DNA from: Thraustochytrium sp. TN22
Taxonomy: Eukaryota; Sar; Bigyra; Thraustochytrida; Thraustochytriidae
Assembly: GCA_013306675.1 (NCBI GenBank)
Contig: JABLUY010000026.1
Span: forward strand, 1 to 64,000
Reading direction: 5' to 3'
Length of the DNA: 64,000 bases
Shown: positions 44,021-55,157 of the stretch, piece after piece
Layout of the letters: each line of letters opens with the position of its first letter
Position numbering within the stretch: position 1 is the stretch's first letter
Notes under the pieces: model-generated
What the model was told of the DNA's origin: nothing
The model's database searches: none
What the model saw: the letters and a program-made list of their open reading frames with translations, nothing else
Program-made: the position numbers and the translations under genes

Positions 44021-44101
44021 GAGTTTGACGCTGGAGCCATGTTGAATGAGTTTGACACTGGAGCCAGATTGCATGAGTTTGACGCTGGAGCCAGGTTGAA
44101 T
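44021..44101. repeat. 27-bp tandem repeat x3
   Basis: Three copies of GAGTTTGAC(G/A)CTGGAGCCA followed by a variable GTTGAAT-like end, in exact 27-bp register with a few substitutions. Confidence 0.92.
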
Positions 44102-44499
44102 CAGAAGTTCTCTGGCTGAGCATTGCGGTACCACCGTATGCAGACCATAGCGCATGTCCAATTCTTGCTGTCTTGGCGGTTCGCCTTGTGTTCAGCAACT
44201 CCGGCCAGCTCGGCGCCGCGTGCTCTGTGCCGCTTACATCCTCGCACCGAATGAGCTGTTTCACCCAAGCTAGCCGAGGCCGGGAGGAGGAGGTGAGGCC
44301 GGGAGGAGGACGTGCGGTTGCCACGGGGAATTCAAAAAAAACCAAAAAACAAGAGGACGCCAAGGGAGGATGACTTTGAGCTTTCGGGAGGCAGGCGGAA
44401 CTTGGGCATCGGCATGTCAAAGAAGCGTAGCCGACCGGCCGTCCGGCCCTTGGCCACCACGACAGGGCCATCATCGTGAAAATCGAGGTCAAAAAAGTA

Positions 44500-46752
44500 T
44501 CAGAATTTGTTCCAGTCGTGGGCGGGGTCGCCGTCCATGCGCCGACGCTTGGTGCGCGTGGCGGTGCCGGTCGCTGAGGTGTCGAGGGCGTCTGCATAGG
44601 CGTTGGCCTTGGCGACCCGGCCGGCGCCGCGACGGTGCGTCTGGCGCGAGGCGGCGCCCTTGGCGGCGGCCTTGGGCCCCCAATTGGGCTTGGGGTTGCC
44701 CTTGTAGCGGTTAAAAGCCTGGTCCTTGGCCTTTTTGATGCGCACCTCACGGTTCATGGTGAGGCTGACCTTGTGGGTGCACTCCTTGCCGAGGATCTTG
44801 GAGGTGGTGGAATCGGGGTCGTCCATGTGCTTGGGGTCAATAGGCTTGCGCTCCTTGACCCAGGTGCGCAGAACGTCCCAGAGAAATTCAGGCGGGGCGT
44901 TGGTCTTGACGTGGAGCGGGTCGGAGTGCGTCCTGGAGACGCGGTAGCCGGCGTTGACGATGGCAGAATGGAAGACGTCCATGTTGGGCACCTGGCAGTG
45001 GATGCGCTTGCACATGGAGGGAAGCGAATAGTGAAGCGGGGCGTCGATGACCTCGTCGGCGCAGTTGGCGACGATAGCGCGCACGTCGGCGGCGGCGTCG
45101 AGTTGAGTGGCGTCGAAGGCGGCCGGGTCCTCAGGCGGTCCATCGAAGCGGGCCTGCAGCGCCTGGAGGAACTCGGCGTTGTGCATGGGGTCAATCCAGA
45201 TGGGCCCGCCCATGGTGAAGCCGGCGCCGGTCTCTGGGCAGGCACCCGGGACGGACACGAAGGCCGGGCGCACGGCGGTAGGCGCGGCGGCGCGCTTGGC
45301 AGCAGCCGTGGCAGGGTCGTCCTCCTCGGAGGGCGGCTCGTCAGGCTTGGCGCGCGACGAGGACACTTCAGCGAGGGGCTGAATGTAGAAGGAGTCGCAG
45401 CCGCGCGACTGCATCACCATGCCGAGCTTCGTGGGCGCCATTTGCACGGCGTTCTTGCCGGAGTACACGCGCACGAAGACGCGGATGTAAAAGTCGATGT
45501 GCACGGAGAGCAGCGGCACGATGTGGCGGCCGTAAGTGTTGGCGGTGGTTTCAATGTAGCCAAGCAGAATGCGTACGGCCATCTCGTGCACGTAGCGGGT
45601 GCTGCGCAGCGGCTGCGCGCGGTAGCGACCGAAGCACATATCGGTGGTCTTGCCGCAGAGCGTGGACAGGTCGGTGGCCGTGACGCAGAGGAGGCCGCCG
45701 TCGCGCACGCTCTGCACAGCAGAGTCGATAAAGACCGAGGGCGAGCCATACGGGTCAAGATCGACCACGTCAAAGGGCGAGCGCTCCTCGTCAAAGGGGA
45801 CATCCTCCTTGCGGATAAACTTCTTGATGCGCGTGTGGTCGGCCTTGCTGCTGGGTTCGATGCGGTGCTTGTACATGAGCAACGTGGCGTCACTTTCGGT
45901 CGGGAGGACCTTGCCGCCTTCCGCGAGGTCGTTGAAGTTGACGTTGGCGCGAATGATGTCGACGGCGTGCGACTCGAGGTCGTTGGTGATGATCTTCTCC
46001 ACGCCGACGCCGTCCACGATCTCCTTGGCGTACCGCATGCTGCGCAGGCCCGAGGCGCTCAGGCCCTCCAGGATGCGCAGGCCAATGAGTGGGCCGCGGT
46101 CCTCGCCGGTGCGGTCCTTTTCCGTGGCCCGCGATGACGCCTCCTTGTGGCGCTCGTTGTCCACGGCCGGCGCGAAGCGTGCAAAGTCGGCCCCCCAGGT
46201 CTGCGCGGTGGACGGCACGTGGCGCCAGGCCTGGCTCTTGGAGCGCCGCGAGAACTGCTCGTTCGCCTCGTGCTCCAGCTGCTTGGCGTACTCGTTCAGG
46301 ACCAGCACCGAGAGGTCGCGGTTGCGCACCTGCACCTCATTGTAGAAGACCTCGCCCTTCTTGAAGAGGATGCTGGCCTTGCCCTCGCGCACCGTCGCGA
46401 AGCCCTCCGGCACGACGCCCGGCTTGACGCCGCGCAGCACCTTGCGCGCCGCCTCCTGGTCCTCCTTGAACTGCTGCTTGATCGCCTGCCGCTCCTGGTG
46501 CAGCTTCTGCTGCGGCGTGAGCTTCTCCTTGCGCGGGCTTCCCGCGGTCTTGCCGTCGCGCGCGGCCTTGGCCTCGCCGTCGGCCGCCGCTGCCTCGGCC
46601 TTGGCGCCCTGCGCCGCGGCCTTTTCTGTCTCGCTCATGCCGCGCCGCCGCGTCGCTAGCCCTCGCGTTTGCAGCGTTTGCAGCGCTCCGCGCTCCGCGA
46701 GCGAGCTTCGCACAGCGAGCGAGCTTCGCACTGCAATGACACAGCTGCGCAT
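44500..46752 (-). CDS. TRMT1: tRNA (guanine26-N2)-dimethyltransferase Trm1
   Basis: Makes N2,N2-dimethylguanosine at position 26 of tRNAs. Motifs: LIGLRILEGLSASGLRSMRY (SAM-binding motif I region), IITNDLESHAVDIIRANVNF, then FDVVDLDPYGSPSVFIDSAV with the catalytic-type DPYG, TDLSTLCG, and AGYRVSRTHSDPLHVKTNAP near the C-terminus. Two plausible starts: 46752 (MRSCVIAVRSSLAVRSSLAE, Arg/Ser-rich and without acidic residues until the Glu at its end, a mitochondrial-type leader; 750 residues) and 46638 (MSETEKAAAQGAKAE; 712 residues). In yeast, Trm1 serves nucleus and mitochondria through alternative starts, so both may be used. The C-terminus is Lys/Arg-rich (RTKRRRMDGD), fitting nuclear import. 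Confidence 0.93.
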   Translation of the reverse strand: MRSCVIAVRSSLAVRSSLAERGALQTLQTRGLATRRRGMSETEKAAAQGAKAEAAAADGEAKAARDGKTAGSPRKEKLTPQQKLHQERQAIKQQFKEDQEAARKVLRGVKPGVVPEGFATVREGKASILFKKGEVFYNEVQVRNRDLSVLVLNEYAKQLEHEANEQFSRRSKSQAWRHVPSTAQTWGADFARFAPAVDNERHKEASSRATEKDRTGEDRGPLIGLRILEGLSASGLRSMRYAKEIVDGVGVEKIITNDLESHAVDIIRANVNFNDLAEGGKVLPTESDATLLMYKHRIEPSSKADHTRIKKFIRKEDVPFDEERSPFDVVDLDPYGSPSVFIDSAVQSVRDGGLLCVTATDLSTLCGKTTDMCFGRYRAQPLRSTRYVHEMAVRILLGYIETTANTYGRHIVPLLSVHIDFYIRVFVRVYSGKNAVQMAPTKLGMVMQSRGCDSFYIQPLAEVSSSRAKPDEPPSEEDDPATAAAKRAAAPTAVRPAFVSVPGACPETGAGFTMGGPIWIDPMHNAEFLQALQARFDGPPEDPAAFDATQLDAAADVRAIVANCADEVIDAPLHYSLPSMCKRIHCQVPNMDVFHSAIVNAGYRVSRTHSDPLHVKTNAPPEFLWDVLRTWVKERKPIDPKHMDDPDSTTSKILGKECTHKVSLTMNREVRIKKAKDQAFNRYKGNPKPNWGPKAAAKGAASRQTHRRGAGRVAKANAYADALDTSATGTATRTKRRRMDGDPAHDWNKF

Positions 46753-47420
46753 GCGTAGCCGCTGCGCAGCCCAAGCGCTTTGCTCCCGCGCGCCTCGCGC
46801 GCCTGGACGAGGCCCGCCCAAGGGACCAGGACGGCACCGCCGCCACCCGCGACCATGAGAACACGAGAATGCGAGTGCACACATGATCCTGCGCGCGCGT
46901 ACTACTAGGCTATGGACTGGGATCACGCCGAGCGATAGCAAACAAAAGCAAACAAAAGCACCGCCCGCCACTGGCGGCTGGCCGATGACAAGCCAGAACA
47001 GCGCATTCCGAGCTGGCTGGCGCTGGCTGAGCACAAGACATGATGGGAAGAACATCGAAGAAAGACGAATCCTTTAGTTCGTGATGTACGGTGTATAACT
47101 TGTTCCAAAATTCGGGGGCTCCGCGCATACGCTTGATGCGTGGCCGGCAGGCGGTGCAATGGCTTGAGCTTGAAGCGGAGCGCCGGATGCGAAATTGTAC
47201 AAAAACGCCCTTGAGCTGGCAGGTGGTTTCGATGACCGGGGGCGCCGATGAAGAGAAGAGGAGTGGAGAGGAAAGGGAGGGTGCAGCAGGAAATGTGCAA
47301 AAAAAGATAGGGTCCCAGCAGCTCGAAGACTTCGAAGCCACGTTGTGAGAAACACGATGGGACGCAAAAAAGAGGTCCAGGCCGTGCAAGAGAAGAGGGG
47401 GAGGAGGAGGATGCGGGCGC
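46753..47420. other. Spacer: TRMT1 promoter and MYB 3' flank
   Basis: About 0.67 kb. Hydrophobic frames read through it upstream of TRMT1 but show no motif. No gene seen. Confidence 0.5.
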
Positions 47421-48980
47421 CTAGTTGGAGGCGTCGGCGTCGGCGTTGGCGGAAGGCTGCTGCCTGGCAAAGCTCTCAATCTTCCACTTGATGGTGTACC
47501 AGGAGCGATGGGGCAGGAGCTTCTGGATGGCGGCCCAACGGTTGCCGAGACGCTTGTGGGCCTCGAGAGCGATCTGCTCCTCCTCCTCAGACCACTTGCC
47601 CGTGCGGAGGTTGGGGTTGAGGCGCGCCGTGTAGCGGTCGCGGCACTGCTTGCCGGTGCGGCCCGGGATGGAGCGGGAGATCTCCTTCCACTTCTTGCCC
47701 TTCTCGTTGACGAGGCGGACGAGGAGGTCATCCTCGGCGTCGGACCACTTGCCCTTGACGATGGTCGGGTCGAGAGCCTTGTGCCAGCGCTGCGAGCACT
47801 GGTTGCCGGTCTTGCCAGGCATGTGCTGGGCGATGCGCGACCAGCGCGTGGCACCGAACTCCTTGACGAGCTGCAGCAGGCGCTCATCCTCCTGGGGTGT
47901 CCAGCTGCGGCGGTAGTAGATCTTCTTGTTGAGCTCGCCGCTGCCGCCCGAGTGGTCCGAGCTGTTGGAGCTGCCCGAGTCGACCGAAGCATCGCGCGAC
48001 ATGTTGGAGAGGCGGCCCATGGAGGGCGAGGGGAAGGCACCGGCGCCGGCGTCGGGCGTGGGGCTGTGCTGAGGGTGGAGGTTGTCGGTGGTGCGCAGGC
48101 GCTTGGCGGCCGGGCCGGTGGCGAAGGAGCGCCAGTTGCCGGCGGTCTTGCGCGAGGCGGTGTCGACAAAACCGTGGGCCGACATGGCGTCGGGATGGGC
48201 GTTGGTGCCGTGGAAGGCGGCATCCAGGAGCGAGTCGCTCATCCAGGGCTGGCCCTGGCTAGGGCCGGCAAAGGAGGAAGCGTTCGAGGCGCCGGAGAAG
48301 GACCCGTGCGGGTTGGAGAAGCTGAGCTCACGCCCGGCGGTCCAGGCGTCGTTTTCGGCGTTGCGTGCGAGGCCGGACCAGATGTCAACGAAGTCGTCGT
48401 CGATCGTCTCCATGCCATGCGCACCGGCGGGGCCGAGCGCTGCGTGGCTGCGCAGCACAGGCTCGGCCTCGTGCTGGTTGGGGATGTCCTGGTCCTCGTT
48501 GGCGGCGACGGCGAATTCGGCGGCGGGCGGCGCCACCGTGCCGGGCGCGAACGAGACGGACTGCAAAAAGGGCTGGGGCTGGTTGCCGACGAAAAACTCA
48601 TGCGGGTGCTGGTGCTGGTGCTGGTTGAAGGCCGGTGGGTTGAAGGCCGGTGGCTGCGGCTGGTGCTGATGGAGCTGAGCTGGACGGTACGGAAGCGGCG
48701 CCATGAAGGAGGCGGACTGCTGCTGCGCGTACTGCTGGTGGTCGAGCGGGAGGATCTGGCTGTCCTGCTGATGCTCGAAGGCGGCGTTGGCGTAGAAATC
48801 CACGGCGTCAGCCGTATGCTGGTGGTCCGCAGCCGGGGTGGCATCCAGACCACGGCCCGTCACATGGCTGCAGGGCTGCTGACCAGGGCCCATGAGCAGC
48901 CCCGCGCGCGCCGCGTAGGGAGGAATGGTCGCGACCGGGTGAAGTCCAAAAATGCTGCCGTCTGACGGCGCTGCAGGCAT
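47421..48980 (-). CDS. Three-repeat MYB (R1R2R3) transcription factor
   Basis: A 519-residue protein from the ATG at 48978-48980. Residues 1-350 are Gln/Pro/Ser/Ala-rich and disordered, like an activation region. The three MYB repeats are at the C-terminus: R1 ~357-406 (SWTPQEDERLLQLVKEFGA, then W..IAQHMPGKTGNQCSQRW), R2 ~407-457 (KWSDAEDDLLVRLVNEKGKK, then GRTGKQCRDRY) and R3 ~458-507 (KWSEEEEQIALEAHKRLGNR). R1 and R2 have the regular Trp spacing and NQC/KQC recognition helices. R3's recognition helix reads HRSWYTIKWKIESF instead of the usual RTDNxxKNxW. c-Myb/MYB3R proteins bind AACNG sites and often control cell-cycle genes; the target here is unknown. Confidence 0.88.
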   Translation of the reverse strand: MPAAPSDGSIFGLHPVATIPPYAARAGLLMGPGQQPCSHVTGRGLDATPAADHQHTADAVDFYANAAFEHQQDSQILPLDHQQYAQQQSASFMAPLPYRPAQLHQHQPQPPAFNPPAFNQHQHQHPHEFFVGNQPQPFLQSVSFAPGTVAPPAAEFAVAANEDQDIPNQHEAEPVLRSHAALGPAGAHGMETIDDDFVDIWSGLARNAENDAWTAGRELSFSNPHGSFSGASNASSFAGPSQGQPWMSDSLLDAAFHGTNAHPDAMSAHGFVDTASRKTAGNWRSFATGPAAKRLRTTDNLHPQHSPTPDAGAGAFPSPSMGRLSNMSRDASVDSGSSNSSDHSGGSGELNKKIYYRRSWTPQEDERLLQLVKEFGATRWSRIAQHMPGKTGNQCSQRWHKALDPTIVKGKWSDAEDDLLVRLVNEKGKKWKEISRSIPGRTGKQCRDRYTARLNPNLRTGKWSEEEEQIALEAHKRLGNRWAAIQKLLPHRSWYTIKWKIESFARQQPSANADADASN

Positions 48981-49257
48981 GCGCGGGCTGCGCGGTGCCG
49001 TGCAGAGAGGAGAGGGAGAGGGAGAACGAGAGAGAGAGAGGTAAGTAAAATTGGTCGAGGCACGCCCTGCGAAGGGGTCGCGTCCTGCTGGATGTAGCGA
49101 ACTTAGTGAAGTGCGCTTGCGCTGTTCCGCGCGAAGCTAGTGTACCGGTGGCTGCGCTTTAGCGCTCCACCTTGCTGGCCTCCTTGCCGCTCGTACGCGC
49201 GTACGAGCAGCGGCTGCTGCTGCTGCTACGAGTTGCTCGTTGCTGCTAGTTGCTCTT

Positions 49258-49258
<1 letters not shown>

Positions 49259-49285
<27 letters not shown>
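49259..49285 (+). repeat. (CTG)9 microsatellite
   Basis: Nine perfect CTG units in intergenic sequence, within a longer CTG/TTG-rich stretch. Confidence 0.95.
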
Positions 49286-49288
<3 letters not shown>

Positions 49289-50945
49289 GGCGGTGAAGCG
49301 CGTCTGCCGCCGCCGCGCCGCCGCCGGCGTCGCGGCCGCGCCCGCACGAGTTGGAGTTGCTTTGACTAGTATGTATGCGAGCCGAGCCGAGCCGAGCCAA
49401 GCCGACTGGCCGCGCGCGCGGTGCACGCCCGCCCGCGGCGCGCGGTTCCTGCTCGGCCAGAGCCGGCGAGCCAGCCGCGCGCGCGCCTGTCGAGCCGCGC
49501 CGACCGCACCGGTCGCCCGCCGCGCGCGCCTCGCCCGCTCGCTCGCTCACTGGCTGGCCTGCCGGGTTGGCGGACTGCGCGGCAGCGCCTCGCGCCTCGC
49601 CGCCGCCGCCCGCCGGCCGCGCGCCGACCGCTGCGCGCGCGACGCTGGCTCCGCGCGCACGGGACGCGCGCCGCGCAAGCTGCAGCTCCGCCGCGCAGAC
49701 CTGGCCGCCCCCGCGGCGCGAGCGCGCAGCTCGCCGCCCGGAGCTGCGCGCGAGCTGCCGGCTCGCCTCGCGAGCCCTCTGCGGGGCGCTGCGGGCGCTG
49801 CGGCCGCTGCGGGCGCGCGTGCGGGCGCGCATGCGGGGCACCCTGGGTCGGGCTCGCTAACCCGGCGCCTATTCTCCGCCGCCAAGGCCCGAGCCCGCGA
49901 GCCGCGGCCTGCTGCCTGCCTGCCTGCCACCGGCGGACGCGAACTTGCGGCCTACTGCGCTGGGACGAGTTTCCCGCGCCGCGCCCGGCGCTTCCACGCC
50001 GGCCGCCGGCCTGCCGGGGCGCCTCTACCTAGCCCGCGGGCGGCCAGTTCGTGGCCTGCTCAGGCTGCCCGCCTGCTGCCTGCCTGCCGGCGCTGCCAGG
50101 CGAGCCTCCGGAGCGCCTACCTCAGGCTGGTGAGCTGAGCTGAGCCTGACCGTGACGGGCTGGCGTTGTGAGACAATGTGAGTAGAGTGGGCGGGCGGGT
50201 GGGAGGTTGGTGCGGCCGCCCTTCCTGCCAGCTCCTGCCAGTGCCAGGGGGCCTGCCAGGGCCAGTGCCGGCGGCGTGACTGTGTGCGGCTGCGACGGGC
50301 TGCTGCGACACGACAGCCCATGAGAACGCCGTGAGGCGCTGCCCGCAGAGCGGCCGCTGGGGGGCGGCTGCGGGGCCGTTGACGTGACCCGCTTGGTGTA
50401 CAGGGGCTGAAAAGAGGTAGTTGAGATGGTTCGTTCGCTCGAGGGAAAGACAGGTGAGGAGTGGCGGCTTGGACTTACTTCACGGGAGGCAAAAGTCCAT
50501 GTCACGAACGAACCTGTGTGCAATGCACAAGCACAAGTTGCGTTGCGCGCATGCGGCTCAATGAAGCGCAACGCAGCGCAACGGAGCGCAAAGGAGCGCG
50601 GCGCACAGCAGCGCAACGCAACGCACAACGTAATGCAACGAACGCAACGCGCTGCAGCGCATTGCAACGCCACCCACCGCCGGGCACACCAGTGTCATCC
50701 CCGATGAATCAAGGAACCTCAGGCTGGCGCCGCGCGGGTCCGAATCGCCGCGCGCCGCCGCGCTGCTCGCAGCCGCTCCCGGACTCGCAGCATCGCCAAG
50801 ACCTGAAAGAAAGAGACGCGCCGACTCCGAGCGCTCGGCAGTGTAAGTTTCCAGCCTAAACGAAGAAAGAGAAGACGCCGCGCCGCGGCCTCGACTCTCT
50901 GTCAGACTGTGCTGTGAAGACAACTAGCCTACAACTTGAACATGA

Positions 50946-50967
50946 AGAGAGAGAGAGAGAGAGAGAG
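50946..50967 (+). repeat. (AG)11 dinucleotide repeat
   Basis: Eleven perfect AG units, intergenic. Confidence 0.95.
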
Positions 50968-52290
50968 TGGGCCTGTTCGCGCTTCCAGCTCGCCTGCCCG
51001 CCCCGCGACCACGGGCAGGCTAACAGCCGCCGCCGGGGCGCCCCGCGCGGCCAACCAACCCAGCCAACTTCGAGTTGAAGGGCGCCTCCGGGCTGGGCGG
51101 GGCGCCCCGGGCGGGGCGGGGCGCCCCGGGCGGGGCTCCGCCGCGCTTTTTGGCCTGTTCGAGTGCCAGCCAGCCCGCTCCGACAGTCCGAGCCGGGCCC
51201 GGCCAGGGCTCGAGGCGAGGTCAAGGCCAGCCTGTACTATCTATAGTAGCGTAACGCAACGATACTTTCCTCCTGCCACTGGCAGTGCCCCTTGATCAAC
51301 TCCGCGTCAGTAACGTTAGGTTTGTCCCGAGCTAGCTAGCGAGCTAGAGCTGCGCGGTCCATCACGGCGAGCCAGGTCGAGCCTGGCTGACTCGTCACTG
51401 TCAGCCTGACCCTGTCGGGTCAGTGAAAGGAGCCCAGCGCTCGCCTGACAGTGAGCGCGAGCGAGGAGCGGATGAGACGAGCCGCGCGCGGCCGGGCGGC
51501 GACGGCGTACCCGGCGCCGGCAGCCGCGGCCCGGGGGCCGGGCGGGCGCTTGCAGGCGTTGCGGGTGGGCCCACGGCACAGCAAGCTAGCGGTCGGCCGC
51601 GAGAGCTGCCAGCTCCGGTCTGCTTCGCCAGCGGCTTCCCCGGGCCCGCGCGGCCGCCCGCTGTAGTCCCGCAGCGCGCGCGTGCGGGGCGCTGCGGGGG
51701 CTTGCGGGGCGCTGCAGGGGCACCCGCGCGCGGCCGGCTCGCGATCCGGCGTGATCGCAGCGACCTCCCTCCTGCCAGTGGCAGGCAGCGCGGGCGGCGC
51801 CGAACGCGGGGAGCCGCGCGCCGGCCGCGCTGACCCGCTGCGAGCCAGGCGGCGCGCGCGGCGCGCGGCCAGCGGCGGCGCGCGCGGCGCTTCCTGCGCG
51901 GGCGCCGCGCGCTTCCGGGCGCGGCCGCGCCCGCGCCGCGCGAGATCAGATCGCCCCGGCTCGGCGAGTCGGCGGGCATCCGCTCGCCTTGGAACGAACC
52001 TGGCGCGGCGAACCTCTGGTTCCTGCGCTCGCGGCCCGCGAACTTGAACGCGACGGCGGGCGAGCTCCGGCCGGAGTGGCGACAGGAGCAGCCAGGCACT
52101 GGCCGCGGCAGGCCCAGACTGCGCCGGCCGCGCGGCGCCGCGGCGCCGCGCGGGCGCGCGCGGCGCCGTGACATGGGTTTCCCTTCCCGCGGCGCGGGCG
52201 GAGAATTAGGCCCAGTGCGCGCGAGCCACCCATGACCGCCACCACCGTGAGCCGCCGCGGCCACGTGCGCCTCGCGACAGACAGACAGGC

Positions 52291-52335
52291 GAGGCGAGGC
52301 GAGGCGAGGCGAGGCGAGGCGAGGCGAGGCGAGGC
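52291..52335 (+). repeat. (GAGGC)9 pentanucleotide repeat
   Basis: Nine perfect GAGGC units, intergenic. Confidence 0.96.
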
Positions 52336-54159
52336 GCTCAGCCATGGCAGGTCGGGCTGGGTGGTCTTCGGGTTCGCGCTCGAGTTGGTTGGCGGACAAC
52401 TCGAAGCTTGTGATCTTTGGTCATGACTCATGGGTGGGGAGGACACAGGCAAGGCGTCGGCGAACCGCTGGTGCGCTGAAGCGCTTGGAGCCGGGCGCGC
52501 GTGTGGGAAGTTGGGCCACTGGTGACTGGTGGCAGATCGAACAATCTAGCTAGGCAGTCTGGACCGGCCACGGCCGCCACTGACACTGGCAGGCAGCATG
52601 AGCTGGCAGCTAGTAGGAGTGGTCAGCTGGCTCAGCGCGGCGCGAGGCTCGTCTGCATTCGGTGGTTGCATCACGGGGGGTGGCCATCGGAACTTGGAAA
52701 GGAGCTTGCTTGAGGCCGTACGCGTGAAAGCTAGCTAGCTAGCCACCCACCACTGCCTGGCTGCCAGCACGGCTGAGCCGGCCGAGGAGGGCAGGCGAGG
52801 CGAGGCGGCCGACAGGCACTCCTAGCTCGCTAGCTTGACGTTAACGTTAGTGCGAGGGGGCTGGTTGCTTGCTCGCTTTCACTGTCACATCAGTGCGAGC
52901 TCTCAAGGAGAGAGCCTCTTCTGATGCACTTGGTAGTCTCTGGCTCTCGCGCGAGGCTCGAGCCTCGCGGTCCGCCGCCGCCATAGCGCGCCGCACGCTG
53001 TAGCGAAGAACTTGAACGAAGCACGCGCGAGCCGCGAGCGGCCGGCCGTCACGGTGTCCGGGCCTGTCCGACTTGTCGTGCTTGCCTTGCTTGCTTTCTT
53101 TTCACATGCGCCAGCTGCGCCGAACCCGATCATGGACGCAGCTCCGGCCCGGTGCGGGCGGTTGTTAGCTAAAGCTACTACTAGCTAGCTAAAGCGGGCG
53201 AGCGAGCTGGGGCCTTGGCTTGGCTCGAGCAGCCTGTCGAAAGCGTCTCGCGCGACCCGGCCCGCACGCTGCGCGCGGCGCGCGGCGCGCGCGACGCGAC
53301 TTGCTCCCGGCGCTTGAGGCGTGAGCCTCGCGGCCATGGCAGATGGCCGATGAGCATCTTGATTCAGGGGGGTTCGAACTTCGACGCAGCGACGGCGACT
53401 CCCACCGGAGTGTTCAATGGGTGGTCGCGCACGCGGCTTCACACCGTGGGACATGCGCGGCCAGTGAACCGTGGGCGCCGCCGCGAGCCGCGCGCCGCCG
53501 CGAGCCGCGCGCCGCCGCGAGCCGCGCGGCCCGGCCTCGGGCCGGCGGACGGCTCATCCTGAAGTCACGGCAGCCCGCGCGCGCTGCCTAGCTAGCCGCT
53601 AGCCTGAGTTGAGCTAACCTGAGCCAGGAGCCTGAGGCGCTCGACTTCAGTAAAAGGGTGACGAGGAGCGCAAGCGGTCCAAGTACCAGGTCTCGAGCGT
53701 CTCTCGAGCTGCGAGCTGGGCGAGGCATTATAGCCATGGCGAGGGACGAACCGACCTCGAGGAGCCAGAAGTGTCACGCGGACGCAGCCTGCCAGCCGCC
53801 ACCCCGCTTTTGCGCCACCACGAAGCTCCAACCCCGCGCCGCGGCTGCGAGGCGAAGATCGCCCGGCCTCGATCATCTTTTTCACACTTGTTGCTTTGCT
53901 TTGTCTCGGCCGGCCCGTGCACTAACTGCAAGCGCAAGAACGCAGCCGGGCTGGCCAGGCTGCTTCAAGCTTGAGACGAGCAGCCGGGACGGCTCGCGAC
54001 GGCTCCAGGAGCCCAAGGTTCTGTTAGACGCTGCTTAGACGCGCGCGACGCGAAGCCAGCCTTCAAGGTTCACCATGTCCTGGTTCTACACCGAGCTTCT
54101 TGCGTTCTTCTTGAGCTTCCCGCGCTGCACCAGCTCTCTTTTCGCGAGCCCTTGGTGCC

Positions 54160-54210
54160 ATGGCCGACTCGGACTCTCCAGCTTATCATCGAGGACGACG
54201 TCACGCTTGG
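54160..54210 (+). other. Candidate first coding exon
   Basis: An ATG in good context (GCCATGG) opens 17 codons reading MADSDSPAYHRGRRHAW and runs straight into GTGAGT, a donor used by two proven introns here. No continuation is certain; the block at 55158-55215 fits in phase. Confidence 0.25.
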
Positions 54211-54939
54211 GTGAGTTCCATCCTTCCTGGCTGGCTCGCTAGCTAGCTAGCTAGTAGCTACTAGTAGCTAGCTGGCTAGCTAGCTAGAGCAGGCATGCCA
54301 AGAGCGGTGATCATGACGTGCGTCGCGCAGGCAAGCGTGCATGCTCCGGCAAGGTCACCTCTTCGAGCAAACATGTTGTCGCAAGCTCGAGCAAATTTGT
54401 TTTTCTGTCTCAATACATGCTTACCTTCAGACTCGTATGTCTCTGGGGTCTTCTGTCCCTTTGATTGCCAGTCTTGATTCTCCCCGATGATTGCTTGTCT
54501 CGATGCTTGCCTGACTTTTTCAAGAGTAATGCGTGAGAGAGTTATTTGGATGACCTCAAGAAAGCCCCGTCCCTCGTCCGCCGAGGCAGAACGAGAGGAC
54601 CGGGCGAGAAAAGCGTAGTGTGAGGGAACGCTGCTGCTCGTCGCTCCTCGTCTTCTCCCTTGCCGGCTCCTCGCTCTCTGGTGATTTAGATCTGCTTGCT
54701 GTCCGGCAATGATCGCTCGGCGAGCTAGAGAAAATCACATCAGGCTGCGGCGTCTGGGACTCCGTGTGCCTCGCGACCAGATTACGGTGTCTTGGACTCC
54801 GTGTCTTGCGTTGACCTGGACTCCATCCTAGGTCTCCGTGCTGTCATCGATGGACTTGATCGTTGACGACCATCGTTGACTACGCACTGCAGCCGTCATT
54901 CTCGCTCCGCCCGCGCTGGTCGTGTCATCAAGGAAATTT

Positions 54940-55115
54940 CCTGACTCGATGCTTTTCGTTACGATGCCAGTCGTCTTGACTCGATGCTGGTCTGTCTTGA
55001 TGTTGGTCAGACTCAATGCTTGCCTGTCTTGATGCTTGCCTGTCGTGGCGCTCGCCTGTCGTGATGCTTGCCTCTCTTGACGTTTATCGGTCCCGTTGCT
55101 CGCCAGTCTCCAAGC
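54940..55115. repeat. Degenerate 16-18-bp minisatellite
   Basis: Repeated units of the form GTCTTGATGCTTGCCT, with variants such as GACTCGATGCTGGTCT and GTCGTGATGCTTGCCT. Related single units occur earlier near 54485-54520. Confidence 0.75.
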
Positions 55116-55157
55116 TCCCTGTTACCAAGCTCACTCCTGTCTCTGCGCACGTTGCAG

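Larger units (their letters stand above)
43287..44499. other. 3' region between convergent NOP14 and TRMT1
   Basis: About 1.2 kb with lower GC than the genes. It holds the AAG repeat (43746-43802) and a 27-bp triplication (44021-44101). Open frames across the AAG tract are low complexity. No gene seen. Confidence 0.5.

Noticed and set aside
53360-53400. tRNA-like GGTTCGAA sequence
   Set aside because: No acceptor stem, D-arm or anticodon arm can be folded around it. No other tRNA, rRNA or snRNA gene was recognised in the window.
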